This document shows, piece after piece, positions 13,300 through 14,321 of a DNA stretch of 14,321 bases. The DNA comes from Acidobacteriota bacterium (GTDB lineage Bacteria > Acidobacteriota > Blastocatellia > Pyrinomonadales > Pyrinomonadaceae). Below the pieces are notes generated by a model. The model made no database searches and was not told the DNA's origin. It was given only the letters and a program-made list of their open reading frames with translations. Location: NCBI GenBank assembly GCA_023415725.1, contig JAEZJR010000063.1, positions 1-14,321 of the forward strand. Reading direction: 5' to 3'. Position 1 is the stretch's first letter; each line of letters opens with the position of its first letter. A program made the translations under genes and the position numbers.

Positions 13300-13830
13300 A
13301 TGTCCAGAATATTTCTTTTGTTGATCTTAGCACTCTCGGTGTCATCGGCCGTCGCTCAGGAGATGAACAGCAAGGGCGAGCCTGTCGCGACGAACGAACA
13401 GAACAAGCCCGTCGAGCTGAAGGCCGGCGACAAGATCACCCGCGGGGCCGCCCTGGCATCCGGCGTGAAAAAGGCCTCGGTCGAGAAGGCCTTTGCGCAA
13501 CCTGAAAAGCTTGCGGGGAAGACCGTCGAGGTGAAAGGCGTCATCGTCCGCTCCTGCAAGAAGGAAGGCTGCTGGATGGAGATGGCCGACAAGGAAGGCG
13601 GCCGCTCGGTCCGCGTCACCTTCGGCGATCACGCGTTCTACATCCCGCTCAACTCCGCCGGCCTCGCCGTCCGGGCGCAAGGCACATTCAAGACCAATAT
13701 CCTCCCCAAGGAAAAGGTCGATCATATGATCAAAGACGACGGAGCCAAGTTCGAAAAGATCAACGCCGACGGCACCGTCACCGAACTCTCCTTCGACGCC
13801 ACCGGCGTGGAATTGGCAAAAACGAAATAA
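13300..13830 (+). CDS. Exported DUF4920-like protein
   Basis: A 176-residue protein. A signal peptide (1-19, FLLLILALSVSSAVA-Q) is followed by a polar stretch and a small beta-barrel-like domain. That domain matches the DUF4920 pattern: TVEVKGVIVRSCKKEGCWME (75-94), VRVTFGDHAFYIPLNSAGL, AVRAQGTFKTNILPKEKV. The CxxxxCWM motif (C86, C91) is the hallmark and may bind a metal or form a disulfide. The family function is unknown. The family name comes from memory of this motif and is fairly firm. ATG 13300 lies 5 nt after the upstream stop, with an AT-rich leader and no Shine-Dalgarno; it is probably the last gene of the transcript that includes amidohydrolase II. A strong terminator follows at 13837. 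Confidence 0.85.
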   Translation: MSRIFLLLILALSVSSAVAQEMNSKGEPVATNEQNKPVELKAGDKITRGAALASGVKKASVEKAFAQPEKLAGKTVEVKGVIVRSCKKEGCWMEMADKEGGRSVRVTFGDHAFYIPLNSAGLAVRAQGTFKTNILPKEKVDHMIKDDGAKFEKINADGTVTELSFDATGVELAKTK

Positions 13831-13836
13831 CAAGAC

Positions 13837-13867
13837 AGGGCAGGCCCACAACCTGCCCTCTTTTTTT
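13837..13867 (+). terminator. Strong intrinsic terminator
   Basis: AGGGCAGG (13837-13844) pairs with CCTGCCCT (13852-13859) around a 7-nt loop, followed by C and seven T residues. It begins 7 nt after the stop of the DUF4920-like gene. Confidence 0.93.
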
Positions 13868-13977
13868 GGAAACCCGGAAAGCCGTCTCCCGTTTCGCGAA
13901 ACCCATTCGCGATCATCCTTCCGCGTTTTCCTCTTCCGTACCTCCCGTCATTCCGTACTTAAGGTCTTCGTCCTTCC

Positions 13978-14100
13978 TCTCTTATTTCTTCTTCTTCTTC
14001 TTCTTTCTCCTTTTCTTATTTCGCGGTTCAAATCTCTTTTTCCAACCACGAAATAAGAAAGGAGGAAATACGAACCCGGAACCACGGAAAACACGGAAAG
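13978..14100. repeat. CCGTGGTT-type long hairpin repeat (copy D)
   Basis: The core stem is 14007-14028 against 14044-14064: 20 of about 22 positions match, allowing one one-base indel and one mismatch, with a 15-nt loop and ends closing on GGTT/AACC as in copy B. The left side continues into a polypyrimidine run with a CTT microsatellite (13987-14005). The right side continues with AACCACGGAAAACACGG (about 14080-14096). It is non-coding and lies downstream of the terminator. Confidence 0.75.
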
Positions 14101-14187
14101 GATGCCGAGAAGGACGAGAGGGGATACCTCCGCCAACTCCACCAAATCACCACTTCCGGCGCGAGAACGGAGCTCCGACAACAAACC

Positions 14188-14251
14188 CGAAAGTGGTCAG
14201 CCGAAACCGCCCGAATCGGCTGACCACTTTCGCCATAAAAGCTGACCATTT
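14188..14251. repeat. 17-bp perfect dyad plus extra copy of TGGTCAGC
   Basis: 14188-14204 is the exact reverse complement of 14216-14232 (loop 11 nt). The word GCTGACCACTT at 14219-14229 recurs as GCTGACCATTT at 14241-14251, so TGGTCAGC is present three times, once forward and twice inverted. Multiple short terminal repeats of this sort remind me of IS21-family ends. No transposase is seen, so this is only a possibility. Confidence 0.7.
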
Positions 14252-14286
14252 TTTCCACAACCCCTGTGGAAATCTGTTGTGGAACG
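14251..14286. promoter_or_regulatory. Three TTCCACA sites, DnaA-box-like cluster
   Basis: TTTTCCACA (14251-14259), TGTGGAAAT (14265-14273, inverted) and TGTGGAACG (14278-14286, inverted). The first two differ by one or two bases from the DnaA box TTATCCACA or its complement; the third is weaker. TTCCACAAC (14253-14261) and GTTGTGGAA (14276-14284) form a 9-bp dyad. A DnaA-binding or origin-proximal site is possible, but a binding site for another regulator is equally open. Confidence 0.35.
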
Positions 14287-14321
14287 CGCTACACAAAGCA
14301 CCCGAAGCGCGATTTTTGCGG

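Larger units (their letters stand above)
13868..14321. other. Gene-free stretch with three repeat or dyad structures
   Basis: No credible coding region is visible in these 454 bp on either strand; the short open frames cross hairpins and low-complexity sequence. It holds hairpin repeat D, a 17-bp perfect dyad with an extra direct copy (14188-14251) and a cluster of TTCCACA sites (14251-14286). Whatever follows lies beyond the window. Confidence 0.7.

Noticed and set aside
13948..14258. Two minus-strand open frames of 76-78 codons
   Set aside because: They cross hairpin repeat D and the CTT microsatellite, and translate to Arg/Lys or Ser/Phe-rich sequence without a domain or Shine-Dalgarno.

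Overview
The window looks like a chromosomal stretch of a moderately GC-rich, Gram-negative-type bacterium. Most proteins carry Sec signal peptides ending in AxA-Q, and the secreted families are of the BON, DUF4920-like and TonB-C-like kinds. Housekeeping genes are mixed with many secreted proteins of unknown function, and the intergenic DNA is rich in hairpin repeats. From general familiarity with such gene sets I would guess Acidobacteriota (Blastocatellia/Pyrinomonadaceae-like). This is inference; no rRNA or other firm marker is present.

Layout. 1-2770 is all on the minus strand: the 5' three-quarters of typA (translational GTPase, running off the left edge), a two-BON-domain exported protein, and trmL (tRNA wobble 2'-O-methyltransferase). 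2771-3288 is gene-free and holds a roughly 225-bp long-inverted-repeat element. 3289-6473 is on the plus strand: two exported proteins of unknown function, then an ECF sigma factor overlapping by one base a membrane protein that is probably its anti-sigma factor, with a periplasmic PDZ domain. 6474-7994 is on the minus strand: a six-helix membrane protein, convergent with the anti-sigma gene with no base between their stop codons, and a membrane-anchored TPR-like protein. 8044-13830 is on the plus strand: a small exported DUF5991-like protein, two exported YtcJ-type amidohydrolase paralogs separated by a Y1 (HUH) REP-associated transposase gene, an exported protein with a TonB-C-like end, and a DUF4920-like protein closed by a strong terminator. 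13868-14321 has no gene and carries three different repeat or dyad structures.

Most interesting. (1) The Y1 transposase gene is bracketed by two REP hairpins in mirror orientation, both of the form GTCAGWA + 8-bp stem + GGTA loop. The downstream hairpin lies inside the coding sequence of the second amidohydrolase and supplies ten codons of its signal peptide, so a selfish repeat unit seems to have rebuilt a gene's 5' end. (2) Four separate gaps hold degenerate hairpins built from CTCYGTG / CTTTGTG / CCGTGGTT-like words, which may be one or two dispersed repeat families. (3) A large MITE-like inverted repeat with nested hairpins lies upstream of an exported protein gene. (4) The putative anti-sigma factor carries its own PDZ domain with a CxxxxC pair.

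Likely co-transcription: sigma + anti-sigma/PDZ; amidohydrolase II + TonB-C-like + DUF4920-like (an 11-nt overlap, then 5 nt, then a terminator).
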